64,000 nucleotides of DNA from Raphanus sativus (GCF_000801105.2 NC_079517.1:23125973-23189972); one strand, 5' to 3'; counted from the first letter of the stretch, positions 11,271 through 23,140 are shown. A program made the numbers and translations. Notes: generated by a model not told the origin, from the sequence alone.

Positions 11271-13720
11271 GCGCCTACTCCTCGGAAAAGATGAGATCAG
11301 CTTCACCGCAAGGGAGCAGGAGAAGGTCCTTGCTCCTTATCATGACGCCCTTGTCATTTCACTTACCATAGCAAACTGCTTGGTTAAGCGAATACTAGTA
11401 GACAATGGGAGCTCCATCAACGTAATCATCCATTCGGCCTTCGCCGACCTAGGGTTGGAACCTACAACTCTAACTAGAAAGGCGACTCCCCTTGTAGGCT
11501 TCAGTGGAGAGGTTAAGCAAACCTTAGGAGAAGTTTTCCTCCCCGTATATGCCGAGGGGATAAACCAGGCAACAAAATTCCTAGTCGTCGACTGCCCTTC
11601 ATCGTACAATGTGATACTAGGAAGGCCTTGGATCCACGACATGGGAGCCGTACCTTCGACTTTGCATCAGCTGGTCAAGTTCCCAAGTCCCTGGGGCATT
11701 AAGGCGGTCAAGGGAGATCAAGAAAACGCTAGGTCCTGCTATCAGACTACCCTAAAGGGAAAGACCCAAGTCTTATAGCAATTACAGAAGAAGCTTCCGG
11801 CCCCGCATACCGAAGAGTCGGAAGTGGAAGAAATGGATGAGGTTCCACTCACAGAAGGGAACTTGGGTCGAAACTTAAAAATAGGCCCAAAAAACTTCCG
11901 GAAGGCCTGAGAAGGACATTGGTCGACTTCTTGAGATCCAACTCCAATTGCTTCGCTTGGTCCCATGAGGACACATGCCTGGAATTGATCCCGACGTCAT
12001 CATGAATCAACTTAAAGTGGATCCAATGCATCCTCCTGTCAGACAAAAAAGGAGGAAGTTCGCCCCTGAAAGGGACAAGATAATAAACGAAGATGTCTAG
12101 AACCTACTGGATGCCGGATTCATACGAGAGGTGCAATACCCGGATTGGCTAGCTGATGTAGTGGTCGTTAGGAAGAACGGGAAGTGGAGAGTCTGTATCG
12201 ACTTCACGGATTTTAATAAATCCTATCCTTAAGACCCCTTCCCCTTGCCTCACATCGACAAGCTAGTCGACGCAACTGCTGGTCATCAGCTGATGAGTTT
12301 CGTGGATGCATTCTCCGGATATAACCAGATCCTAATGCATCCTGACGACCAAGAGAAGACCTCATTCATGACCTCAAGGGGCATTTACTGTTACAAGGTC
12401 ATGCCTTTCGGATTGAAGAACGCAGGTTCGACCTATCAAAGGTTTGTCAACATGATGTTTGCCGATCAGATAGGGTAGACAATGGAGGTCTATATTGATG
12501 ATATGCTGGTAAAGTCCCTGGACGCCGAGGACCACATCTCGCACCTTCAACAAGCCTTCACCACTCTCAGGAGGTACAACATGAAGCTGAACCCCTCAAA
12601 GTGCTCGTTCGGGGTAAGCTCTGGGAAGTTCCTGGGATATATAGTCATCCACAGGGGCATAGAAGCAAACCCAGAGCAGGTGAGAGCAATCCAGGTGATC
12701 CCTTCCCCTCGCAACGTTAAGGAGGTGCAAAGACTGACATGACGGATGGCCGCCCTGAGCAGGTTCATCTCCTGGCTGTCTGACAAGTCGCATGCCTTCT
12801 TTGAAACCCTGAAGGACCCCAAGGACTTCCAATGGACCGATAAATGTGAGCAAGTCCAATCCGATCTCAAGGCCTATCACATTACTCCACCTCTCCTCTC
12901 GAAACCCTTGGTAGGTGAGGTCCTATTGCTCTATCTGGCGGTATCAGAGCACGCGGTCAGTGCGGTCCTGGTAAGGGAAGAAGGAAGGAAACAGCACCCT
13001 ATCTACTACGTGAGCAAATCATTTCTAGACGCGGAGACCCGCTATAGTCACCTTGAGAAGCTGGCCCTCGCCTTAGTTAACGCGGCTCGAAAGCTACGCC
13101 CCTACTTCCAGGCTCATCAAATCGTGGTGGTCACCTCCTTTCCCATCAAGGCAGTTCTTCACAAGCCGAAAGTGTCCGGACGACTAGCAAAATGGGCTAA
13201 AGAGCTGGGGGAGTACGATGTAATCTTCCGGCCTGCAACGGCCATCAAATCGCAAGTCCTAGCAAATTTCGTAGCCGAATTCTCTCCTGCCATGCTTCCA
13301 GCCCTGGAACAAGAGGTAAAGCTTCGTGATAGCGAAGGAGAGAAAGGCGAATGGACACTATACGTTGATGGGTCTAGTAATGTAAGGGGCGCAGGCGTGG
13401 GACTAGTCCTAACTTCCCCTACGGGGGAATCAGCCTCAAGGGCCATACGATGCAATTTCAATGCAACGAACAACGAAGCTGAGTACGAAGCTCTAATAGC
13501 ATAGCTAACACTCGCCAAACAGATGGGGGTAGAAGACATCCAGGTCTTCAGCGACTCACAACTGATCATAAGCCAAGTCGAAGGAGAATACCAGGCGAAA
13601 GATCCGAGTATGATCAGGTACCTATCCGTGGCTAAGCGTCTACTCTACAGGTTCCGACACTGTAAGCTCACCCAGATCCCTAGGGAGCAACAACTCCCAG
13701 GACGACGCTCTAGCTAATCT
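11271..13720 (+). pseudogene. Element A protease, reverse transcriptase and two RNase H domains (broken)
   Basis: The retropepsin is visible at about 11,380-11,640 ([21 protein letters not shown]). The reverse transcriptase has FVDAFSGYNQI at about 12,300 and YIDDM at about 12,490. The first RNase H follows (HPIYYVSKSFLDAETRYSHLE, about 12,990-13,060). The second, archaeal-type RNase H is at about 13,350-13,710 (YVDGSSNVRGAGVGLVL, NNEAEYEAL, VFSDSQLI). Stops interrupt the frame at about 11,776, 12,100, 12,230, 12,476 and 13,502, and the end of the second RNase H is frame-shifted near 13,690. The domain order is that of Tat-lineage pol. No activity is expected. Confidence 0.85.
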
Positions 13721-15072
13721 AGGGTCCGTCATAGAAACTACAAGTCATATGAGCATCCCATTACTAGTACTCCAATGGCCCGCAACCGAAAAGGAGACGG
13801 AGCCTGAAGAAGTATCCGTAGTAGACAAAGGAGAGACCTGGATGACTCCTATCATTAGCTATCTGAGGTACGACACCTTGCCTGAAGATCGTGACGAAAG
13901 TCGGAAGATAAGGGGCCAAGCTGCCAGATACTACTTTTCCGAGGGGAAATTATACCGAAGATCCTTTTCTGGACCCTATATACAATGTCTTACCCCTAGA
14001 GAAGCCGCCAGGATATTAGAAGAGCTTCACGAGGGAGAGTGTGGTTCCCATTCTAGTGGTCGGAGCCTGGTACTCAGAGCCAGAAGGGCTGGATACTACT
14101 GGCCAACCATGGCGAGGGACTCCCTCAAACAAGCCAAACTCTGTAGCCAATGCCAGAAGCACGCACCAGTCTCCAATCTTCCACCAGAGAACCTCAAATC
14201 TCTAAGCTCTCCTTGGCAGTTCCGAAAGTGGGGCATGGACATCGTAGGGAAATTTCCATGGCGCCGGGGCAAAAGGTGTTCCTCCTAGTCGTGACCGATT
14301 ACTTCACAAAGTGGGTATTAGCTGAAGCACTAGCCAAGATGACAGATCTCCAGATCAGGAAATTCCTATGGACCAACGTGATCACACACTTTGGAACTCC
14401 CCATGAGATCATCACAGACAATGGACCCCAGTTCACGAGCTACAACTTCGGAAAGTTCTGCAAGGACTGGAACATCAAGCTTTCCTATTCAGCACCACGA
14501 CATCCCCAATCTAACGGTCAAGCCTAATCCATTAATAAGACGGTGGTGAATATGATCAAGAAGCGCCTAGAAGACGCCCATGGGCGATGGGCAGAAGAGC
14601 TACATGGAGTACTCTGGGCCTATCGGACAACCCGAAGACGGCTACCCATGAGACTTCCTTCTCACTTGTCTATGGTGCTGAAGCAGTGATACCCACGGTG
14701 GTGCACGTAAGGACCACGGTCTCTGAATTCCTCTCCCAGGAGGAGAACAATGAGGTAATGTCCCTGAGTCTAGACCTACTCGATGAAAAGAGGGAGGCAG
14801 CCCGCCTTAGAAATGCGTCCTACCAGTTGAAAGTAGCCAATAGCTACAACAAGAAGGTCAGATCCAGAACCTTCCAGAAAGGGGATTGGGTCCTAAGGCG
14901 AGTCTGTGACCACACGAGGGACAAATCAGCCGGAAAACTCGCTCCTGGATGGGAGGGACCCTATAAGGTAATATAGGTGCAAGGGGCAGGAGCCTATAAG
15001 CTGGAAGACAGCGACGGTAAGGTCCAACACAACTGCTGGAAAGCCTTGCACCTCATATTCTATCAATACTAA
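13721..15072 (+). pseudogene. Integrase of element A (catalytic Glu replaced by stop)
   Basis: An HHCC-type zinc region is seen at about 14,030-14,170 (HEGECGSH, CSQCQKH). The core has GMDIVGKFP and DNGPQF, giving the first two catalytic Asp residues. Where E reads SNGQAESTNKT, this copy reads SNGQA and then TAA (14,526-14,528), so the third catalytic residue, Glu, has become a stop codon. Frameshifts occur near 14,270 and 14,625. The C-terminal part (GDWVLRRV, LAPGWEGPYKV) continues to a TAA at 15,070-15,072. Confidence 0.85.
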
Positions 15073-15540
15073 AGTAAGGTCCCTGGATCAAGTTTTAAAT
15101 ACTACTACTATTATTATGATATATTTATGTACACTGGTTTCCTACTCCTATGTATGCGATAACGTCTCCGGACTAAGCTTATAAAATACATTATTAGTTA
15201 CGGCTGAAGGGGTTATAAGAACTCCAATGTACTTAAAGGGGCATTCTAGCTAGGTCAGGTCCTAAGGGACCTTAGATCTTAGCAAACCCTATATATACTA
15301 GTGAGACTACTCACATGGGTGCACGACATATAAGGAACATGTCTGATCAACCCTATTACATTATTTGCACCTCGGGCCCTGCGTAAAGGCTATAAGTCCA
15401 AAAGTTACGTGGGGACCACCGTACTAGTGCTACCCAAACCCTGTGTTAAAGACGCTACGAGCTAAATACACGCAGGGGGCATGACGTACACTGCAAAGTA
15501 CTGTAATCAGATGCTGACGGCTGATATGCAGGGAGCAAAT
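15073..15540 (+). other. 3' non-coding region of element A up to the E insertion
   Basis: There is no ORF. The stretch matches, in reverse complement, the region 19,970-20,430 of element E (GTACTAGTGCTACCC, ACACGCAGGGGGCATGACGT). That confirms it as a conserved non-coding part of the Tat family downstream of integrase. It ends in CAAAT, the target duplicated by element E. Confidence 0.75.
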
Positions 15541-16063
15541 TGTTAGGGTATTTTTGTGTAGGATCGTTTAAGTGCTACGGAACACTAGAGAAATCGCGGG
15601 CAAAGAGATGTTATTGAGTATAATTATCGGGACTAAAACGTATTGGTGTATAACCCTAGTTCTAGTCGCCTAAACTCTAATCTCTAAGCCTCTAAAAGTC
15701 GATCTTAGGTGTTTAAACCTTTATTGGTTATTTGAATCTCGTTTGGGTGTTGAACCCGGGTTTGATTCAAATGGTAAGGAATGTTTTGCCACTTGTGCTA
15801 GTGGATCCCTTATTCTAGGGTTTGGGCTCTCCTTTTATAGTTGTAGATGTTGGCTTCAAGTAATAGAACTCTTCCATAATCGGAAAAATGGAAGTGTCCC
15901 CTTAGGTGGAAAACTTCTATTTTGCTCCAAGGGGTCGGTCCGATCTAGGGGGTCGGACCTAAGGCAGGGGTCGGTCTCTGGTTTCTTCTTGAGCAAGGGT
16001 CCGGAAGTCGAAGACCTATCCTGAAGCTGGAGAAAACTTATGTCTGGATATTTTTCCCCAACA
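15541..16063 (-). repeat. 3' LTR of element E
   Basis: It starts TGTTAGGGTATTTTTGTG and ends TTTTTCCCCAACA. Relative to its partner at 34,207 it lacks about 22 bp after CTAGAGAA, near 15,595. On the internal side the sequence reads GTTTGCCCCTTATTCC, whose complement GGAATAAGGGGCAAAC is a plausible polypurine tract. Confidence 0.85.
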
Positions 16064-16639
16064 GTTTGCCCCTTATTCCTTGATTTGCTCGTGGAAATCA
16101 AGGGATAACATGTGCTTCTTGAGCCATGATGGTTTTCTCCTTGGGACGGAGCATCTCTTGGATACCATATCTTCTTGCAGTGGGTCAGGCCGGGACCCTA
16201 ACTGATGAAATGAGATACTGATTTTACGAGGCTCTGAAAGTCGTAGCTTCCTAGAGCGTCCGGATCAGTGTCTTGACTTGTTTTCAAACGAACAGATGAG
16301 ACAGAGTGTTCCCCTTCTAAAGAATCAAGGGGTACGAGCCTTGCCTTTTTGAACCTGATCAAATGAAGTGGGCTTCGCGAATAGACCCAAAGACGGTTGA
16401 GTTTCTCCGTTTGGCGCCCATTTGGTCGCATGGCGATTTGTACGAGGCGCGTGGTCGCCACCCTAGGGTTTTCTCCTTCTTTCTTTCATTTGATCGAGAC
16501 CAGAGTCTTTTCCTCCTCATTTCTTCTCTACTCTTCTCAAGATTTTCTCTCTCGGCGGCTCCCTTTCTTAAAGATTTCCTCTCGTTCAGGTAGCCGTCTT
16601 CTTCCCTTTCCTCTTTTCTTTTCTTCTGCTGGATCGATA

Positions 16640-18541
16640 ATGTCCGACGGTTCCCCTGGCAAAACCCTAGAATCCCCCGTAGATAGTAGGGCTAGATCCG
16701 AAACCCTAGGCTCGATGAACTCTTCTTCTTAGTCCCCCGAACCCATAGCTGATGCGGAGGGTCCTTGTCTCGATGTCACGGAGTATGTTTCTTCCGGCGA
16801 TGAAGCCGTAGGGTCTCTGTTGGTGGGTCCGGTTTCTAGAATCGGAAAGAGAGATGTTGAAGAGTAGAGGAGGAAGTACGATCTTCCTGAAGATCTAAAG
16901 ATTCGAATCCCGGATCCTTCCGACAGGATTTCGGATTTCGGAGTTGATGAAGTCCCGATCTACGAGGCGTACTTCGAAACGGGCTTTCGGGATCGCGTTC
17001 CTTTTCTGATCGAAAAACTCTCGGAGCATTTGGATATCTCTCCGGGTCAGCTAACTCCTCCAGCCTGGAGGACCTTGATTGCGATACAGAACCTCGGCGA
17101 CTTGGAGCACTTAGTGATAGAGTGAACGAGGTGCTCTACTCGTACTATGTCGCTGATCTGCCCGGATCAAAAGGGAAATATTACCTCCACACTCGTAGTA
17201 GCCAAGCTTTGGTTTGAGAGATCAAGAAAGGCGCAAGGAAGCGTCATCCAGTCTTTAGCAATATATGGGCAGAGAGATTTGCCTTCGTAACCCTCCCCGG
17301 ATTTTCTCCTATTTGGCATGTAGTGGGTAGGTTGCTATTCTTCTCAATAGCCTTTGATCGCGGTATTGATTTGTCCTTGTTTTTTTTATTGCAGATGTAT
17401 CTCGCAAACCCGTGCCTGAAGGGAAAGAAGTTGCTGACCAGGTCCTTGATCTCCCTCTGTCACGTTGTCAAACCTCCTTTCTCACCAGCAAAGAAGTCTT
17501 AAGGAAGTGCAGCATCTGGGGTAATCTTTTCACATTATGTCTTTTCTTGCGAGCTGGTTTATTGATTGCTTTGGTCCTTTTCAGGTAATATGTCGGGATC
17601 CACAGGAGAAAAAGCTATGGAGGCGTTCATGCAAGCCGCGAGGAAGCTCTCAGTCAAGAAGCCTGTTGCTAAGGCCACTACATCGGGTGATGATGATGTC
17701 AAAGTCCTCAAGAGTACCAAGCGAAAGGGACCTACTAGCTCAGCCCCTTCTGCCTCAACGAGAAGAACTCGGGCCTCGGGATCGACTCCGAAGTCATCGA
17801 CTCCAGAGCCTTCTCTTAATCCTTGCGTGGACCTAGCCAAGGTGGTAGCTGATCTCTCTTCCTCAACGTTTCCAGGGCGTGCCTGCTTTCTCCCTTCTTG
17901 GGACCTCCCGAAGGCTTTTGAGGGTGTTAAGTTTGATCTCCCCCAGGTAAAGCTTCGCACCTTTCCTTTTTCTCATTTGTTATATGGATTGGTGATCATC
18001 GTTGTTTGATTTGCAGGTTATGTCTCAGATTCACAATCTTGAGGACATGGTGAACAAGCAGTCATCCAAGAAGGAATTGGAGAGCGTGAATGCTCAGCTC
18101 AAGGAAGAGAGAAACAAGGTCCTGTCTCAGTGGAAGGAGATCAAATCCCTTCAGCTCAAGCTGAAGAACTCGAAGGAGGCTGAGGCTGCTACTGCTGCGG
18201 AAAACACCGCTCTGACGCGTCAGCTGGAGGAGACCCAGGAGGAGCTCTGCGGGCTGAAGCTGGAAAAGGAATCCTTTGAGGACGAAAGGATGATGGCTGT
18301 GAGTGGAGCCAAGGTGACTGCTCGCTGGGAGGTGATGAGGGAATGGCTCAAGGAGCAGACCGACAAGTGGGAGTTGGCCGTGGAGTTCCAGCAATACAAG
18401 CTGGTGAAGGAGGCCGAGGCTAAGCTGCAGGGGTTGCCTCCTCCTTCGTTTGATGACGAACTACCTCTTTCCGAAGCCGGTGCTGCCAAGGAGACTTCCC
18501 CTACTCCATCTGAGGGCGAGGGTGCTTCTCAAACTGCCTGA
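16640..18541 (+). pseudogene. Antisense gene of element E (spliced, coiled-coil C-terminus)
   Basis: The start is the ATG at 16,640 (MSDGSPGKTLE). Exon 1 runs to about 17,335. Introns with GT...AG ends can be drawn at about 17,336-17,395, 17,520-17,583 and 17,947-18,016 (ending GATTTGCAG). Exon 3 holds a Ser/Thr/Lys-rich linker (MSGSTGEKAMEAFMQAA). Exon 4 (about 18,017-18,541) is a strong coiled coil (KKELESVNAQLKEERNK, LEETQEELCGLKLEKESF). It lies opposite in sense to gag-pol, next to the 3' LTR, as in other plant Tat elements. It is related to the 'putative gypsy-type transposon' proteins of databases; its function is unknown. TAG codons at about 16,730 and 16,865, a frameshift near 17,120 and a TGA near 17,218 show it is dead. 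The copy at 45,006-46,907 is less damaged. Confidence 0.65.
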
Positions 18542-20453
18542 TCTCCCTATCTCTCGAACTCTTGATCTTTTTAAGCCCTTTGGGCTTTTGTTGTTGTTTT
18601 TACCCTTTGGGGTTTTGCTTTTTGAACCTCAGGCCTTCGTGCCTTAAGAATTTTAAGTACTGACCCTCGGGGGTCTTGAATTTAATCTATTATGCTTCTG
18701 TTTTTATCTTTGAGTAGCATAGAGTCGTCTTCCGAAAGAAATCGTCTTGCTTATGTTTCGAAGATAGGAGAATTCCCTATCAGAGGTTATGGGCCGAAGG
18801 CCGACCATAACCCTAATCAGATCAGGCGAGGGCTTGATCTCTGCTACCGTATAGCCTAAGGGTTTAGATCTCGTCGAATCAATTCCATATCTTCGGAACG
18901 CAAAGACACCTAGGTAGACGCACAGATTCGTGGGAAGGAATGGACCCTTGAAAGGGCTGAAACCTTGAGAGGGATGGACCCTTGAAAGGGCTGGAGCCAT
19001 GAGAGGGATGGACACTTGTAGGAATTGACCCCTTGTGAGGGCTGGACCCTTGTAAGGGTTAACCCCTTGGATGGATTTCAATGTCTAGGACCTGGATCCT
19101 GTTAGTAAACTGATTGAACCCTGAAATGTTTAGAAAAGTGTTAGACCTTGTAATTCATTATTAAAAACCTGAGTTTTAGTTTTGGAATAAAAGATCCTTG
19201 CTTAGAATCCTAGAGTTCTAGCTTGGTTTGAACCCTGAGGTTCTTGAGCCCTAGAACCCGGAAGTTCTTAAGGCCTTGAACCCTGAGGTCCCTTGCCTAG
19301 GCCCGAAGGCCGTTTTATTGAACCCAGAGGTTTTCTCATTGAACCCTGAGGTTTCTGAGTGTTGGGGTTTAATCCTTAGATCCGGGGATCGTGATTAAAC
19401 CCTATGGATACCTCGAACCCGGAGGTTGATGCTTTTTAACCTTGAGGTTCTTGGCAAACCCGAAGGTTGGTATTTTGATTCAAAGATCCTTGAACCCTGA
19501 GGTTCTTACTAGATCCGAAGATCAGTTAGACCCGAAGGCCCTTGATCGACCCTTAGGTGATCTAGAATCCAGAGATTCCCTACAGACCCGAAGGCTGTAT
19601 TGAACCCTGAGGCTCTTTTATAGACCCGGAGGCCGTACTGAACCCGGAGGTTACTATATAGACCCTGAAGCCGTACTGAACCCTGAGGTTCGTCATAGAC
19701 ACTGAGGCCGTATGCGTTATAGGAGGTTTTTGATCGTATTCTGTTCCCCATGGGGGAACCACTACCGATCTGTTATTGAGAAACCGCACTCTACCACCCG
19801 GATGTATAGGCCACTCTCGTGAATCTCAATGCTGCACTCTACCTTTCTGCAGAAAAGGTCACACTCAGACTTACTGTGGTCTGGCGTGGGCCAGCCCCGC
19901 GGAGAGACTTCACACCAGACACACTACTTTCCACGTCTGGATAAGCATTAAATTTTGGTGCTAACCGGTATTTTCGCACATTTGCTCGCTGTATATCAGC
20001 CGTCAGCATCTGATTACAGTACTTTGCAGTGTACGTCATGCCCCCTGCGTGTATTTAGCTCGTAGCGTCTTTAACACAGGGTTTGGATAGCACTAGTACG
20101 GTGGTCCCCACGTAACTTTTGGCCTTATAGCCTTTACGCAGGGCCCGAGATGCAGACAATGTAATAGGGTTGATCAGACCCGTTCCTTATATGTCGTACA
20201 CCCATGTGAGTAGTCTCACTAGTATATATAGAGTTTGCTGAGATCTAAGATCCCTTAGGACCTGACCTAGCTACTATGCCCCTTTAAGTACATTGGAGTT
20301 CCTATAACCCCTTTAGCCGTAACTAATAATGTATTTTATAAGCTTAGTCCGGAGACGTTATCGCATACATAGGAGTAAGAAACCAGTGTACTTAAATATA
20401 TCATAATAATAGTAGTAGTATATAAAGCTTGATCCGGGGACCTTACTTTTAGA
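18542..20453. repeat. Hairpin-repeat array and conserved non-coding region of element E
   Basis: Between about 18,950 and 19,720 dozens of short units occur such as GAACCCTGAGGTTC, GAACCCGGAGGTTC and GGCCCGAAGGCC. Each is a 4-5 bp inverted repeat around a 2-4 base loop. Next come GGATGGACCCTTGAAAGGGC-type repeats (18,940-19,060) and a unique part (19,740-20,430) that matches the 3' region of element A. No protein is encoded. The region separates the convergent ends of the antisense gene and of integrase. Confidence 0.7.
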
Positions 20454-21745
20454 AATGATAGAATTTGAGGTGCAAGGCATTCCAGCAGGTGGGTTGGACC
20501 TTACCGTCGCTATCTTCCAGCTTATAGGCTCCTGCCCCTTGCACCTCTATTACCTTATAGGGACCTTCCCATCCAGGAGCTAGTTTTCCGGCTGATTTGT
20601 CCCTTGTGCGGTCACAGACTCGCCTTAGGACCCAGTCCCCTTTCTGGAAGGTTCTGGATCTGGCCTTTTTGTTGAGCTCTTGGCTACTTTCAACTAGTAG
20701 GACACATTTCTAAGGCGGGCCGCCTCCCTCTTTTCATCGAGTAGGGCTAGACTCAGGGACATTAACTCGTTATTCTCCTCCTGGAGAGGAATTCAGAGAC
20801 CGTGGTCCTTACGTGCACCTCTGTGGGTATCACCGCTTCAGCCCCATAGACAACGGAGAAGGGAGTCTCCTGGGTAGCCGTCTTCGGGGTTGTCCGATAG
20901 GCCCAGAGTACTCCATGTAGCTCTTCTGCCCATCGCCCATGGGCGTCTTCTAGGCGCTTCTTGAGCATGTTTACCACTGTCTTATTAGTGGATTCGGCTT
21001 GACCGTTAGATTGGGGGTGTCGTGGTGCTGAATAGGAGAGCTTGACGTTCCAGTCCTTGCAGAACTTTCGGAAGTTGTAGCTTGTGAACTGGGGGCCGTT
21101 GTCTGTGACGATCTCATGGGGAGTTCTGAAGCGTGTGATCACGTTAGTCCATAGGAATTTCCTGATTTGGAGATCCGTTATCTTGGCTAGTGCTTCAGCT
21201 TCTACCCACTTTGTGAAATAATCTGTCACGACTAGGAGAAAGATCTTTTGCCCCGGTGCCATAGGGAATTTCCCCACGATGTCCATGCCCCATTTTCGGA
21301 AGGGCCAAGGAGAACGTAGGGATTTGAGGTTCTCTGGTGGAAGGTTGGAGACTGGTGTGTGCTTCTGGCATTGGCTACCGAGCTTGGCCTGTTTGACGGA
21401 ATCCCTCGCCATGGTTGGCCAGTAGTATCCAACCCTTCTGGCTCTGAGTACCAGGCTCCGACCACTAGAGTGGGAACCACACTCTCCTTCATGAAGCTCT
21501 TCTAGTATCTTGGCGGCTTCTCTAGGGGTAAGACATCGTAGATAGGGTCCTGAGAAGGATCTTCGAAATAGTTTCCCCTCGGAAAAGCAATACCTTGCAG
21601 CTTGGCGCCTTATCTTCCGACTTTCGTCTCGATCTTCAGGAAAGGTGTCGTATCTTAGATAGTTAATGATGGGCGTCATCCAGGTCTCTCCTTCGTCTAC
21701 CACAGATCTTTCTTCAGGCTCCGTCTCTTTTTCGGTCGCGGGCCA
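20454..21745 (-). pseudogene. Integrase of element E (separated from the rest of pol by element D)
   Basis: The minus-strand frame reads GETWMTPIINYLRYDT, then the zinc region (LHEGECGSH, GSQCQKH with one Cys changed to Gly in the paired position), the core (GMDIVGKFP, TDNGPQFTS, SNGQAESTNKT) with all three acidic catalytic residues, and AYRTTPKTATQETPF. A frameshift near 20,780 cuts off the C-terminal chromatin- or DNA-binding part, which is still readable to about 20,454. The upstream end is at the GGCCA target of element D. Confidence 0.85.
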
Positions 21746-23006
21746 TGTGGGAATCGAAATTCGCACCGTCAATATTTCGTATATTTTAGGAAAGTAGGAA
21801 AACCCTAATTTCCCAGAAGATCCCGTATTCTGAGAAACCACACGTCAAGCAGTCAGAACAGGATAACAACGGAAAAAAATAAAATATAAAACGTAAAAAG
21901 AGAGCAAGAAGGATTTTATTCCGAATCTGCGTATAAGCGTGAGAACAACAGGACAACGTGCTTCGGCTACGAGAGCTGTCGGCGAGATCCTAGTTCTAAT
22001 GCCCGAAGGTGGCTAAACCTAATTGAGTCGCAGCTCGAAAACAAAAACGGAAAGTTGCCTAAATTGCTCTAAGTGCTAAGTTGCTCTGGAAAAAGTGATG
22101 CCTCTATGCAGCTCGCCTTGAACTCCTTATATACTCCCTCCAAGGTCGGTTTACGCTTCCCCCTTTTGCCCTTAAGCCGTCATAGTCGAAAAATGGGAAT
22201 ATTCCATTTTTCCGATCTTCATGATTATCTGCGGAAAGTTTCTATTTTTTCGCAAGTGGGCCTCGAATCAAGTTTAGGACCTCCTTTGGGCCGTATTTTT
22301 GATTCGAGACTACTTTTACGATTTTTCCGATAAGGTTAAGTTTCCGCGGTTTTTATCGCAAACCAAACGGACGATTCCATTTGATCAAGAGATCAAGAAA
22401 CGGATAGTCGTGAGTCGCGGAGAACGGATATACGGATAGTCGAGAATGCATAGTTTTTCGTCGTATCGTCGTTTCGGAAGACTTTGGACGTTTCGGAAAA
22501 TGATCAATGCACGGAGACTCGCTCGCTATAGCGTCCGAACTTTGCTCGTGACTCGGTCGCTATAGCGACCGAGCGTGGTCTCGTGATCCGTTTGCTATAG
22601 CAACCGAGCTCTTATCCGTGACCCGATTGCCATCGCGATCGGGTTTATATCGTGGATTATGGTCCGTTGCCCAAGTGTTCGAACCTTCCGCAAGGCTATG
22701 ATCCTCTCAGGATGCTTGTTTGCGGAGGTTTGGTCCTTTGATATCAAAGTTCCGTTTGTTTTTAAGAAATCATCATTTTCTTAAATCGTCGACTCCTCAG
22801 GTCGTTGATTAAGAAGTCGTTGATTTCTCAAGTTGTTGATTAAGAAATCATTGTTTTAAAGATTCATTGTCTTTAAACAAGATTTTCCGCAAACTTTTCG
22901 TATAGGTTTTCCTTTTCCGAAAAACCGTAAAAAAGTTCTTAAGTAAATAATTTTTAAACGGAAATTTTGGAAGCCAACTTTGCCTTGTCCGATTTCGACC
23001 CCAACA
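21746..23006 (-). repeat. 3' LTR of element D (1,261 bp)
   Basis: It starts TGTGGGAATCGAAATTCGCA and ends GATTTCGACCCCAACA. A TATA-like TATATAAGGAG (read on the minus strand near 22,125-22,137) fits the promoter. It differs from its partner at 28,788 by a replaced segment at about 22,245-22,365. The internal side reads GTTAGCCCCCCAGTGCGG, whose complement is a possible polypurine tract (CTGGGGGGCTAAC). Confidence 0.85.
22513..22650. repeat. Array of four diverged palindromes in the D LTR
   Basis: Four units of about 34-36 bp each contain a palindrome centred on GCTATAGC or a variant. The second (22,552-22,573) is a perfect 22-bp palindrome with half-site CTCGGTCGCTA. The others are GCTCGCTATAGCGTCCG, TTGCTATAGCAACCGAG and CGATTGCCATCGCGATCGG. 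The other LTR carries a shorter version with three units near 29,515-29,605. Confidence 0.85.
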
Positions 23007-23133
23007 GTTAGCCCCCCAGTGCGGTAGAATCGTGGGTTGACAAGGTTCTGTCGTATGGTTTGGCGAGCTTAAGCGAGTTTTTAGGCCAAGTTGGTTTCCA
23101 AAAGTCCGAACTTGAATAGTAAATTCTAAAGCT

Positions 23134-23140
23134 TATAAAA
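23134..23140 (+). promoter_or_regulatory. TATA box for the antisense gene of element D
   Basis: TATAAAA in GCTTATAAAAGGGGGG lies 103 bp before the ATG at 23,243 and just inside the 3' LTR. It faces away from that LTR and toward the antisense gene, so the gene seems to own its promoter and not to rely on the LTR. Confidence 0.55.

Larger units (their letters stand above)
9034..15540 (+). mobile_element. Element A, left part (Tat-lineage Ty3/gypsy)
   Basis: This part holds the 5' LTR, primer-binding site, gag and pol of a plus-strand gypsy element. It is interrupted at 15,540 by element E and resumes at 34,751 (TSD CAAAT on both sides of E). It is interrupted again at 38,405 by Athila element F (TSD CTAGG). 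Its last part is now inverted at 44,107-47,278. The outer TSD is GTTCC (9029-9033, and as GGAAC at 44,102-44,106). A second, archaeal-type RNase H after the first, and an antisense gene near the 3' LTR, are hallmarks of the Tat lineage. Confidence 0.85.

Noticed and set aside
22513..22650. Possible Rho-independent-type terminator hairpins
   Set aside because: A plant nuclear context and dyads repeated in an LTR promoter region do not fit; no U-tract follows.
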